Shown piece by piece: positions 12,168 through 23,150 of a DNA stretch of 64,000 nucleotides; the stretch's first letter is position 1; each line of letters starts with the position of its first letter. The translations under genes were made by a program, and so were the position numbers. Source of the stretch: Chrysomallon squamiferum. Taxonomy: Eukaryota; Mollusca; Gastropoda; Neomphalida; Peltospiridae. The DNA lies in the NCBI GenBank assembly GCA_012295275.1, contig CM022672.1, positions 6,803,443 through 6,867,442 of the forward strand, written 5' to 3'. Below the pieces are notes generated by a model. It made no database searches and was not told the origin of the DNA. It saw only the letters and a list, made by a program, of their open reading frames with translations.

Positions 12168-12382
12168 CTGTTTAAATAAAAGAAAATATGTGAACAGATA
12201 ATAAGTAAAAAAAATTCAGACATTTAATACAAGTATTTACATAACATAATCTGTGACAATACTACCATTATTTTTACATCTGGGAAGACTGGTGACAATT
12301 AAGCAATATGTTAAAATAGTTAAATTTTGTAAAAAAAAAAAAAAAAAAAAAAGGGTATAAAATAATTTTATAAATCAAAATA

Positions 12383-12417
<35 letters not shown>

Positions 12418-13045
12418 ATTACAGTGCTTTAAGAATTACATTGCCACAGATAGAGTGATAATTATATTTATAAAATTAAAATATTAAATGTTGATTTTTA
12501 AAATTGTTAATTAATTAGTTTATTTATTTTTCAGTATACAAAAAATGTAAGAACGAAAAATAAAGAGATTTGGAATTATGTTATTTATCAACTTATTAAT
12601 TTAGTAGATTTATTAAATCTGTATTTTAATTGCTACAAATCAGACGTTCACCATTAGTTAATTAATTAATTATATTAGCTGTGGTAAAAATTAAAATAAA
12701 TGATTTAATATCTATATAAAAATTAAAATGATGAAATGCAACATATAATAATATTATTATTATAATTTTTATATACTACGGTTATTTCAGTTTAGTGTAC
12801 AGTGATTTTGGTTTTAAAAATTGACATCAGACTAACTACTGTTGAGAAAATAATTATGACCACGCCTTGTACAATTTTCCAAATAGTCTCTTGGCGTCTG
12901 TTGTCAACATCGTATAATGTGGTCCTTTAAAAAAGAAAGAAAACAAAATCTCTGTTTACTTACCATACTCTTTAGAGTTCGGTGTTTCTTCTTGAAATGC
13001 TTCAACTTCTGGTTCGTTTTCCGCATACTTATCCTTCTTTCCCAT
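12119..13045 (-). CDS. SLC44A-like: SLC44 choline-transporter-like protein, coding exons 1-2 (unit 2, partial gene)
   Basis: Exon 1 is 13045-12964 and exon 2 is 12167-12119. Both are identical in coding sequence and splice sites to unit 1 and encode the same 27 + 16 residues of the SLC44 cytosolic N-terminus. This copy lies 3.5 kb downstream (minus-strand sense) of the stop codon of the neighbouring SLC44 gene at 16553, so the two genes are head to tail. A transcript starting here would have to skip unit 1 exon 2: joining one exon 2 to the other gives AG+G, a frameshift and a TGA within seven codons. It could be an alternative first-exon pair, a dead duplicate, or an assembly duplication. Confidence 0.82.
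12964..13045 (-). CDS. SLC44-like exon 1, unit 2
   Basis: ATG exon identical to 6589-6670, with the same GTAAGT donor. Confidence 0.8.
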
Positions 13046-13779
13046 CACATGTAATTAAACTATCCAGATGATGCCCAATATACTCCTGTTTTATTTTAAA
13101 CGCTAGAAGCGAATTTGTGACACTTTAACTAATCTACAGGTACAGGTAATTCAACAGTGAGCTACGCTTCCTTGTTCAAAGCAATCTATTGTTTGGAAAT
13201 ATCAGTATCCGTGAGTCGCCGATGATTGCCGATTTTCTACGACAATATACGAAAATGCCCTTACCACGCGATGTATTTCAAACTGAGGCAAAGAGTTTTA
13301 TTTTTATTTATTTATTATTTTTTTTTTTTTTTTTTTTATTATTATTATTATTTTGTTGTTGTTGTTTTTTTGATAGTATAACATTAGCCGTTATACATTT
13401 TCGTAAATTTTTCGTAGTATTCAAGTGATTTTAAAATCAAAAATAATTATGTGATATATAATCTGTGTTATATTTTTTCTCTTCTTTAATACTGCTTAAA
13501 AGGCTGGAAAAACCATAGCTTTGTACGTAGATACAGCCACACATACAACACACATAAATATAATTTATGTCAGTAAACAAAATAATTTTATAAATAAAGT
13601 GTTTAACACATATCTGTAAAATTATTTACTTCATCTTTTGTCTTTTATGATCGGTTTTACTTTTGTAAAACTTCTGGAGCACAACGACAGAAAGACATTT
13701 TAATATCAAGTAATTAAATATGGATTCAGTTTTGCAATTTTTTTTTTTTTTTTTTTTTTTTATTTACATTTTTTATTTA

Positions 13780-14323
13780 CCGTATATACTTGTGTACAAG
13801 GCGACCTTATGTATAAGTCGATGTGTATTTTAAGACCAAAAATTGCGTCATTTTAGGTATTACTTGTGTATAAGTCGACTGTAGATTCCAGGCACCGTCA
13901 CTTTGTTTTCGATTTGTCGGTAGTGGATATTAATGACGATTGCAATATTATTTCACCAAATTCTTTACAATTACACAAGTGAGTTTTGTTTATGAAATTA
14001 GGACCGATATTTAGTGCAGTTTGGCAGACAACTCTGCATTCCTAGATCATTGCAAGACGCCGTAAGGCATAACGCCGTACTGACGGTTTTTCGCTTTAAA
14101 ATGTATTTTTATGTCATTAAACGGAAGAATATCATGTTTTACATTAATATTTGGTTTTGTTATTTAATTTTTCAAAATTTTTTATACGATAAAATTATAT
14201 TTTTGAAAAGCTGAAAGACCGCGATTATTTTAGATGCATCCCGTAGCAAAAAATAGTCAAAATGGCGACTCTTCAGCAACAGCTACAAAGCATTACATTC
14301 GACTTATACACAAGTATATACGG
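13780..14323. mobile_element. MITE with CCGTATATAC terminal inverted repeats, unit 2
   Basis: 544 bp copy of 7412-7957, with the same TA flanks; it was duplicated as part of the larger unit rather than by transposition. Confidence 0.75.
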
Positions 14324-14728
14324 TATGTTTCACTGTTTGCTTTTTTGTTCCTTTGTTTTTTATTTGTGATAAAATTATTTGATGCCACCCTCTGAATAGT
14401 ATGCAGTGTATATAAGTTGTATATATACACATAATACGCACGATCATCTTATGTATGTATCTATGTGTGCACTTTGTGTGGGTTAAAATGTGCAGAACAT
14501 ATATTAATGTCATAAAAATACCTTAACATTACAGTTAAGTGCTAATTAAGTGAATTTTATTTTAAATCGATAATATGTAAATTAATATTAATTCACACCG
14601 ATAACTTCAAAAATAAAAAATAAAAATGTAAAATTTAAAAATAGCAACGAAAATAGAACAGTTGTAAGCTAGAGATAATCAACGGTTTCTGCCATCGTCT
14701 AATTTCGTTCAACTTCGTTTTTACGGGG

Positions 14729-14761
14729 TATAAATAAGACGTCAACAATGTTTTGACGTCA
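14729..14761. promoter_or_regulatory. TATA-like box with two CRE-type motifs, unit 2
   Basis: TATAAATA (14729-14736), GACGTCA (14738-14744) and TGACGTCA (14754-14761), as in unit 1. Confidence 0.3.
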
Positions 14762-15026
14762 TTTAACAGCAACTCGCGGCTGCGATTCGAGTACATTAAG
14801 CGAGGATTAAAGTCCTAAAAGAAAACTTTTGAAAGGTAAATGTTATATTTCAAAAACTCATAACAAATAATCTTTCAGATAGTTTATAAAGAAAAATTAA
14901 TGTTAATTTACTGATTACGAACACTTTGTGCATGTGAAACTTCTATGAAATAAAAAAACAACAACAAACAAACAACAACAACAAAAAACAACAACATCGG
15001 AAAGTGAATTAACAATGTATAACAAA

Positions 15027-15087
15027 GATAATGTAAAAGTATATGCATGTGTACGTATATGACACATGTATATACTTTTACATTATC
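15027..15087. repeat. Hairpin, 26 bp stem, unit 2
   Basis: Identical copy of the 8661-8721 inverted repeat. Confidence 0.85.
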
Positions 15088-15276
15088 GCGCACACATTTG
15101 CCACTACTGATATTAATGTCAGTAATATGATTTTTTATAAATAAATAAATATTATTTTAAAAGAAAACGACTGTTATATTGTAGAGAAAAAGACCAAGCA
15201 AAAGAAAAGAATCACTCAATGGTACGTATATACAGACGCATTTTGTATACAATATTATGGGCATACATATAAATAA

Positions 15277-15316
<40 letters not shown>

Positions 15317-15358
15317 TTTAGCATTTATTGTAGATATGCATCTTGTGTGTGTATGTAC

Positions 15359-15456
15359 TTGGTGCTGTGGGATCCCAGTCAACAAGTATACCAAGTTTCA
15401 TAAAAATCTGAGACGGTCGGGTTTAAACCATTGGGTGATTTGACACGGAATGACCC
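15359..15456. mobile_element. Long-TIR transposon, 98 bp right-end stub
   Basis: Only the outermost 98 bp of the right terminal repeat remains, starting at TTGGTGCTGTGG and ending GGAATGACCC. It is followed by (AT)n, matching the flank left of copy 2. The rest of the element was deleted. Confidence 0.88.
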
Positions 15457-15642
15457 ATATATATATATATATAGTGTACTGGAGACTTGTATATCTACTT
15501 ACAGTGTGTATGAGCATCCAGTGTATGTAACTATAAAGTCTATATGGGCTTCTTGTTTATATATGTAGTTTGTATGCTCATGTGTATATACATAGTATAT
15601 ATGAACATCTTGTGTATATAAGTACAGTGTATATAGACATCT

Positions 15643-15683
<41 letters not shown>

Positions 15684-15840
15684 GTACCTGTATGGACTTA
15701 ATGTTTAGTCCTCTTGTGTTTGCACGTATGTATTGTGTATCAGCATTTTGTTTTTGTAAGTACATAGTCTGTATAGGCATCATGTGTGTTTGTCTATATA
15801 CATGCACTCACATGCATATATACATATGTATATGAAGATA
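15457..15840. repeat. Degenerate TG/TA-rich minisatellite, right part
   Basis: Imperfect units with 'ATCTTGTGTATATAAGTACA' alternating with (TG)n and (TA)n. It continues the repeat interrupted at 9270. The ~100-residue reading on the minus strand is repeat-derived. Confidence 0.75.
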
Positions 15841-15885
15841 AAGGTTTATAAAAAGACAACAAATTTTTGAATATGTAACAACAAC

Positions 15886-15972
15886 TTTATTTAAGGAGAT
15901 GACAACTTTACTGATTTAGCAAAAAAAGAAAAAACATAATTTTAATATAATAATAATAATAATAACTTTATT
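15886..15972 (-). terminator. Candidate poly(A) signals of the SLC44 gene ending at 16553
   Basis: AATAAA on the minus strand at 15967-15972 and 15886-15891, 580-670 bp past the stop codon. The motif is common in AT-rich DNA, so support is weak. Confidence 0.25.
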
Positions 15973-16316
15973 TAATAATGGTGACATGTTAACCATTTTA
16001 GCAAAAACACAACAACAATATATATGCATGTTATGTGTGCTTATGTATATTAATATTATTGTTATTTAATAAGAGACTAAAAAATACATTTATAATGAAA
16101 CATTTAAACAATGAAAAAAATTTGAAAATACTGAAGATACTCAGCATTAATTAATGTAATTAATTAATTAATAATTTAGAAAAATATGGTTGGATATAAA
16201 AATAACCCATATTAAATATCTTGTGTAAAAATAACTGTCACAACACAAAATCTAATAACAACTTCATCCACTTTTAGTATACTATTAACACACTAATGAT
16301 GTCAACAAAATTTAAA

Positions 16317-16384
16317 CCAATAAATAAATAAATAAATAATAAGTAAATAAGTAAATACATAAATACAAAAAAATAAACAGTAAG

Positions 16385-16415
<31 letters not shown>
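16317..16415. repeat. (TAAA)n microsatellite in the SLC44 3' flank
   Basis: Imperfect AAAT/TAAA tetranucleotide array just beyond the stop codon; probably within the 3' UTR. Confidence 0.85.
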
Positions 16416-16552
16416 AATGAAATAACTCTATTTGGTTTGAATAACTGTACTGAGTAATTTGTAAGACTATTCGTATAAAAATAAAATCTTGTTGAAATGA
16501 AATTTCTTTGAAGTTTGAATCAAATATTTGGCACTTTTCTTTCATTTTGTAT

Positions 16553-16740
16553 TTATCTACTACTTCTCTTTGACGTTCTTCTTGCATTTGATTGTCTTTT
16601 TGTATCCATAGATCTCATTTCATCATTTATTGTTCCAATATTTTTTGAATCATAATTTGTTTTTCCAAATATGTCCATCAAGGTTTTAGTCATAAAATAT
16701 GGTCTTTGTTCACTTCCATCATTGTTTTCTTTATCTTCCA
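16553..16740 (-). CDS. SLC44-like terminal coding exon
   Basis: Encodes EDKENNDGSEQRPYFMTKTL and a basic cytosolic tail ending KRSSR, then TAA. The acceptor AAATTTCAG lies at 16741-16749. ND-G-S-x-x-(K/R)PYFM is the SLC44 C-terminal signature. Confidence 0.92.
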
Positions 16741-19478
16741 CTGAAATTTATATTAGAAAAGATAAAATACAAGTTTCGTTGTTGCAATAAATATAAAAGA
16801 TAAAATGAGCCGATTATTATAATGGATATGACTTAAGGTTAAATTAATATAAATGTAAAATCTTGATGTTCTGTTATCTTAAAAATATCTACTTTTGCTA
16901 AATTAATTTTTGTCAAAATAAATTTTCAATTATTTACTCACAGAAAGACATATACATGGTGCATACTGCCATACCATAGACTTCGAAGAAAGTAGATGCT
17001 ATCAAAAATGTTATTAGTGTCAAAATCTGAATTGAATTAAAAAAGAAATAGTTAGCTTTTAATTTCTGGTATGACTGAACAAAACATAATTTTTTCACAG
17101 TAACATCAAGGTACTTTTCTTAATTCATCTACTAAACATCTTGTGTTGTCTTTTTGCTTTATGAAAATGTTACTTCTCCTTGCTACCAACAAACAAATGG
17201 CAAATAGCTGTTTGTCTGTTACAGTTTTTGACTTGAAAAATGCAGATTTATTCTTAACCAGAACTGCTATGTTTGGCAAAGAGATGGCTGCCTTAAGGTA
17301 TGGACACTGAGCAGCTGCCCCATGGGTGTTAGAGTCCATGTAAGGCACATGTTAATTGTCCATTACAAAGGGTCCCAGTGTGTTGCTTTGACCTGGGACC
17401 TACAATGCTGTTAAGATGGCCCTGGACAAAGAAACATCTATAAATTAAAAATATTTTGTTTCAATATTCCATACTGAGGTGTTATTTTGTATATTAAAAA
17501 TGATTAAAACTGCAGTCTTAAAATATTAAAATATTCATAAAGTATGGAATTTAGACTTTTGGCATCAACAGGTATCCCTTTACCAATATTAGTCTGTTAA
17601 TTTGAAGGTCTACCAAATATCCCTTCAAACTGAATTTACATTGTCAAAAGCTGTTGATAACTGTAACAAAATTTGATAATACTTTGTTGGGTTTTTAACA
17701 GACGTTCATCAACCATTTGTTCTTGTTATTATTTCCTAATATATATATTAAGCTTACTGTTTTATTTGTATGCAGTTACACATATACACAGGCATAAATA
17801 CACACACGCACAACTTAACAAAACTTAACTGTGACAAAAATGACCTTGGAAATAACACTTACTAAAACTGGCACCAGATAACTATTTAATTCAGGAACAT
17901 AATTTTTAAACATGGCCAGTTCTCCTTGAAAAAACAGTGATGAGATCATAACTGCAATACAATCAAAAAAGACATTCCATTATTAAATGATTTACTATTG
18001 GGAAAAAACTTTTTAAAAATCTATTCATACACAAACATAACAATAATAATAAATGAAAAACTGATGATTCCTTAGATGAATTATAAGATTAAAATTTTAT
18101 TCAAAAATTTATCGTTTCTAAAACCAGCTTACTTCATTTGGAAATACATCACTGAACAATTCTGAAAAACTCCCAGAAATGCTTCAATAGTTATTTTTTA
18201 AATTTCAAATAAAATGGTAAACGGATACCTGTGAAATGTTCATATACAGAATTTTGTGAGTTTATAAATGTATTTTGATTAAAAAATTGAGGATTTAGTG
18301 AATTAAATGTAATGTAAACATATTAAGAAAAAAAATACAAAAACAAAAAAAATACAGCTACAACAAAAAATAAATAAATGTTATAAATAAATAAATAAAT
18401 GTAATGAAAAAAAATAAAATAAAAATAAAATAAAAGGCATAATTAGGCAATATTTTTTCCTGTGAAGACATTATATATATATATAAAAACATATACTAAG
18501 GTTAAATTTAACAATGTTTTCTTTAGATAGCCAACACCAATATAATAATTTACAGGATCTGTTTGAAACTAACTTACAGACAATTATGACTAGTACAAGC
18601 TTGCATGAAAAAAGAATAATATCTGCAGTTTGGTCTAAAATCACTGTGCTGGAAATAAAAGTAATACAGATATTAATAGAATGAATTAAATAACACACAA
18701 CATACGTATTACATGGAACATAATTAATCAAATGTTTGGTGTATTTTGTTCTGTATTTTGCCTATTAGATACTGTACATCTGTTAAATATATATAGATTA
18801 ATGCACACATCAGTGTATGATAACTATGTTATTGTAAGTGCATATACACTTCTATATGAATGTCAGTTTATGTTTCAATAAATAATTTAAATATTTTGAA
18901 TGTGTAGAAGAAGAAAACAAAACAGGTATACATCTCATAAGAGATAAATCAAACTGCATGTATTTAAAATAGCACTGATCTCTTCTGACACACCAAACAT
19001 TGTAACAAATACCTCAGCAAATTATCTGTTAGAAGAATAAATGCTGCACGAGCAGCAAAGCAGAAGTTTTGTCCGCGAACAGCGATCTGAAAAAGAAAAG
19101 AAAAAAGGACTTGTTCTTATTTATAATAAAATTAAATGTAACAATTAATTAAAACTAAGAAGAAAGGTTTGGAGTTAGGGGGATTTGTTACTAGACTGAA
19201 TCATATTTTAAAATTAAAAATACAAAAACAGTATGTGCATTATGCAGATAAAATTCATGTGTGTATTTCAAAAACAGCTTTGCAGTATAAGACACAGGTT
19301 GAATGAAATGAATGATGAAAAATGAACAGTTCTATTTTAACATTTGTAAATGTGTGTATTTTCTTTCTAAAACAATAAATGATTGATTTGTTTTGTATTC
19401 CTAACATTTCCTTTTTTATGTCAGCTTTTTTAAAGGGTTTCAGTTGATTTATTTATTTATTTTTAATACTATCATTAC

Positions 19479-19509
<31 letters not shown>

Positions 19510-20727
19510 TTATTTTTTTATAATTATTTTTTTTTATTATAATAATATTAAAACTTACCATAATGTAAGCATTTTTCGTCAAAAATCTCACAAATTTCTC
19601 AAAACACCAAAAAATACATCTAACACATCTGAAAGAAAGATGGAAAAAATTAAGATATATAATGATAAATCATTAAAATAAAATATCACCTGGATTTTTA
19701 ATAACAATAAAATAAAATAATAAATAAATAAAAAATAAAAATGAGCCCCACTCAAAACCAGCCTTAACTCCCTCCAAAAAAGAACTCTTTTGTCAAAATA
19801 CAGATTTCAGTTTGAAAACTTAATATAATTAAAATATAAAGCAGTTCATAATAAATACCACAAGGAGTATACACTTTATACTGTTTCACTACTGTCATTA
19901 TAATCAGACATAAAATGTAAAGGAATCCATAACATAAACACTACTACGAATAACCATATTAGTTTACTGCTATAGTCTGTTTGGAAATTATACATAATTA
20001 AAGTACAAAATAACTTGTAACACATAAACACTGAAGAGTGTATGTATTATTTTAATATTATAATTATAGTTAGTTTGTAAACTCAATTTAATTAAGATAT
20101 AAAGCAATTTGTAACATACACCACTAAGAATAAAGATATTAATTTACTGATATAATTACTGTTAGTTTGGAAACACAATTTAATTAAAATACAACAGTTT
20201 CCAACCTGTTCACCAGGAAGAATAAACATATAACAGACACCATTAAGAATTAAAGATATTACTTTACTGATATTATATTTGTCAGTTTGGAAATTCAGTT
20301 TAAATAAAATATAAATAAAAAGTTTGTAACATATAGACCACCAAGAATAAATGTATTAATTTAGTGTTATAATTATGTGGAAACAAAGTATAATTGTGTT
20401 ATTAAAGCTATGAGCTACTTCTAAATTTTGTTTCCACTTTAACTGATATTTTTTAATAGAAACTGCAAGTGCAAAATAAATAAACTAATAATTCGTAGTA
20501 AAATTAAAAAATAATATATATATATAACACTTAAATATCCGTAAAAATATTCAAAGATCTAATTTTCAATCCTTTTATAGTTAATTTCAAAACTGCTCTT
20601 TTTTATGTTTAAAACAATATAATTATTACTGAAATTGATTTACTTCCTTACTTACTCATTTATTCATTATTACAATTCCTATTACTATTATTAGCAGTAG
20701 TAGAAGAAGTAGTAGTAGTTGTAATAA

Positions 20728-20766
<39 letters not shown>

Positions 20767-21900
20767 CAGTAATAGCAGCAGCAGTAGCTGAAGTAGCAGT
20801 TTTATCATGATTATTATCATTATATTTTGTCTATATATTCAACTTACATCTTAATAAATTCTGCAGCCTTGTTGTCAGCTGAATCCAGTTGGTTTTGTAT
20901 ATATTCAATCAAAATACGGATGATCTGAACTAGTGAAAGTATTATGGAGCCAAGTGCCAATGATCCTAAATGATATCTACAACAACAACAACATTATAAT
21001 AATAATAAAATAAATAAAAATAAAAAGGTTTCTTGTGGTTTAATCAAATACAAAAATATACACTTCAAACACAAAAAAAAAAAAAAAAAAAATTTGGTTA
21101 ATGAGTTATTTTTAAATTTATTTTAAAAATCTGATGATTATAATTAACTCAAAGAAGAAATTTAACAGAGCTTAGGAATGCACACACATATATATATAAA
21201 AATTTTTTATATGTTTTAAATACTTCATATTCTCATTTGGACAGCTTAATAAACATCTTAAATGTACAAAGCAAGGTTTTTTTATGCAAGATAAAAAGAG
21301 CCACCCCAAAAACAAATGTGCTGAACTTTAGCATTTCATATTTCAAAAACCACGTTTTGAAAGTTCTAAAATTTTACATGATTAAATATGTGGATATTTT
21401 CTTCTAATGGCCACAGTCTCAATGCAAGAATGTCATTTCCAGAATGTAAGAATATCTATCATCTTACCATTAGTGTCCTTGAACAAAATCATGAACAACA
21501 GATCCATTTTCTTCTTTTTCTTCCTCTTTTATTTCCACCCCACCTACCCACCCACCCAACCTGATGTAAATGCATAATTTTCACCTTTATAATGATTTAC
21601 ACAGTGGCTGGTAATATGGATTATACCAGTAACATACTAATTCACTTTTTCGTTAATAAAATATCTTTTCACATAAAATATGATCGATTATAGTGTTTTT
21701 TTTAAAATAAAATGTCAGTTTACCGAACAGCCCGCCATACAGAAACCCAAAGAGGACAGTTTGGAATATCTCTAGGTTTCACCAGAGCCCAGTAGTATGA
21801 AGCAAAAGCTCCTGCCAACACAAACTTTTCAAAAGCAATAATGAAATTGATGACCCAGAATAACATAAATATCAAATACAACTCCATGTACTTTTTATAC
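16553..21900 (-). CDS. SLC44A-like: SLC44 choline-transporter-like protein, C-terminal half (8 exons)
   Basis: Eight exons join in phase, each with AG acceptor and GT donor: 21900-21724, 20976-20848, 19628-19559, 19086-19013, 18648-18578, 17951-17863, 17026-16942 and 16740-16553 (stop TAA). They encode about 294 residues. Landmarks in order: hydrophobic LIFMLFWVINFII, AGAFASYYWALVKP, RAVRYHLGSLALGS, FWCFEKFVRFLTKNAYIM, NFCFAARAAFILL, ...LNSYLVPVLILTLITFLIAS, VYGMAVCTMYMSFLED and ENNDGSEQRPYFM. These match, in order and spacing, the C-terminal membrane helices of SLC44/CTL proteins, closest in feel to SLC44A2/A4. The tail after PYFMTKTLMDIFGKT is basic and Ser/Thr-rich. SLC44 proteins are usually ~650-700 residues, so about 400 N-terminal residues are missing; their exons lie beyond 21.9 kb, where a gap and satellites begin. 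Confidence 0.92.
16942..17026 (-). CDS. SLC44-like exon, last membrane helix
   Basis: 85 bp encoding ILTLITFLIASTFFEVYGMA and VCTMYMSF. Donor GTGAGT. Confidence 0.92.
17863..17951 (-). CDS. SLC44-like exon
   Basis: 89 bp encoding MISSLFFQGELAMFKNYVPE and LNSYLVPVL. Acceptor GTATTGCAG, donor GTAAGT. Confidence 0.92.
18578..18648 (-). CDS. SLC44-like exon
   Basis: 71 bp encoding TVILDQTADIILFSCKLVLV then IIV. Acceptor TTATTTCCAG, donor GTAAGT. Confidence 0.9.
19013..19086 (-). CDS. SLC44-like exon
   Basis: 74 bp encoding IAVRGQNFCFAARAAFILLT then DNLL. Acceptor CTTTTTCAG, donor GTATTT. Confidence 0.92.
19484..19550. repeat. (ATT)n microsatellite in SLC44-like intron
   Basis: AT-rich trinucleotide array directly 3' (minus sense) of the exon at 19559. 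Confidence 0.85.
19559..19628 (-). CDS. SLC44-like exon
   Basis: 70 bp encoding CVRCIFWCFEKFVRFLTKNA then YIM. Acceptor TTTCTTTCAG, donor GTAAGT. Confidence 0.92.
20694..20800. repeat. (TAG/TAA/CAG)n microsatellite in SLC44-like intron
   Basis: Imperfect trinucleotide array dominated by TAG. Confidence 0.85.
20848..20976 (-). CDS. SLC44-like exon
   Basis: 129 bp encoding YHLGSLALGSIILSLVQIIR and then a helix linked to the DNKAAEFIK segment. Acceptor TTGTTGTAG, donor GTAAGT. Confidence 0.92.
21724..21900 (-). CDS. SLC44-like exon, first one visible of this gene
   Basis: 177 bp encoding the AGAFASYYWALVKPRDIP core and WVSVWRAVR. The acceptor CTGTTTACAG precedes it. The upstream exon was not found between here and the gap. 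Confidence 0.9.
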
Positions 21901-21998
21901 CTGTAAACAGAGCAGTCAGTAAATAAATAAATAAGTAAGTAAATAAGTAATAAGTAAATAAATAAATAAACAGATGATTTGTACATGTACACATGGTT

Positions 21999-22950
21999 GT
22001 TTGAATTAAATGAAGACTTATGCAGCTGTAATTATAATTCATTTTCTAACCTAAATGAAACCAGAATGTTAACTCAGTTACTTCAAAATTGTTGGTTTGG
22101 ATTATTAATTATAATAATTAAATAACTAAATTTTAAAAATCAAAATAAAAATAAAACTAAATAAAAAAAATAATAAGTATATTAATAATAATAATAATAA
22201 TAATAATCATAATCATAATAATCATAATTTAATTAATTAATAAAGGAAACTAAAATAATTCAAAATTCTAAAATACCCCAAATCCTCAGAAACAGAAGAT
22301 AAAATGTTCAGATATTCTTAAATGTCACTGATTTTAAAATGCTTATGGATTAATCTAAATTAAATAAACTCCAATAACCATTTAGATATTTTATGGCTGT
22401 ACATAATTAAGAAAAACATGAAATCAATTATGTTGTAAAACTAAGGTCATAGATATTCTTAATGAAATAATAACTAAATCATTATACTAAATGCAGTAAT
22501 CCAATAGAAATAAGCACTAATGATAAAATTATACCTGATAATTAAATGTAATTTTAAAAATGAGGAATTATTGTTTAATTTTAATAATTTTCAAAAGATG
22601 ATCACATGCTGTTTGATTAGAATTATAAATTTATTTACTCATGACCTCCATTTGGCAAAAGGCAATATATTTTGTTACTTTCTGATGTGCCCTTATGAAA
22701 ACAAAGAGATAAAGAAAAAGAAAAATTAATAGAAACTTTTCACTCACACATATATCCGTAGTTTTTGTATATGTATATTTGAGTGTGTGTGTGTGTATGT
22801 GTGTGTGTAAGGTGTGTGTCAGTTTGTGTCATTTTTAAAACACACACGTGACAACATTAGCTGATTTATAATGAATAAAAATGCCAATTAAATTACTCAC
22901 TCTAGAAAATCATGTTTGTTTGATAATCAACAGAGAATGGATTTTATTAA
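21999..22950. other. AT-rich intronic sequence up to the assembly gap
   Basis: Simple repeats ((TAA)n near 22185-22206, (TG)n near 22780-22810) and no recognised exon. By position it should be an intron of the SLC44 gene. Confidence 0.55.
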
Positions 22951-23150
22951 NNNNNNNNNNNNNNNNNNNNNNNNNNNNNNNNNNNNNNNNNNNNNNNNNN
23001 NNNNNNNNNNNNNNNNNNNNNNNNNNNNNNNNNNNNNNNNNNNNNNNNNNNNNNNNNNNNNNNNNNNNNNNNNNNNNNNNNNNNNNNNNNNNNNNNNNNN
23101 NNNNNNNNNNNNNNNNNNNNNNNNNNNNNNNNNNNNNNNNNNNNNNNNNN
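22951..23150. other. Assembly gap, 200 N
   Basis: Exactly 200 unknown bases, a typical fixed-size scaffold gap, so the true distance is unknown. It separates SLC44-like intronic sequence from the GC-rich satellite. Confidence 0.99.

Larger units (their letters stand above)
9271..15358. repeat. Tandem segmental duplication, unit 2
   Basis: Second copy of 2892-9270, ending at 'GTATGTA' (15351-15357), where ~290 bp of the unit and nearly all of the following transposon are deleted. Confidence 0.92.

Noticed and set aside
17106-17348. 80-residue minus-strand frame between SLC44 exons
   Set aside because: It lies in the intron 17027-17862; the flanking exons splice in phase without it and it has no family resemblance.
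22893-22950. Donor-like CTAGA/GTGAGT on the minus strand, as the missing SLC44 exon
   Set aside because: The required reading frame meets a TGA nine codons before the donor with no acceptor between, and the peptide does not resemble SLC44.
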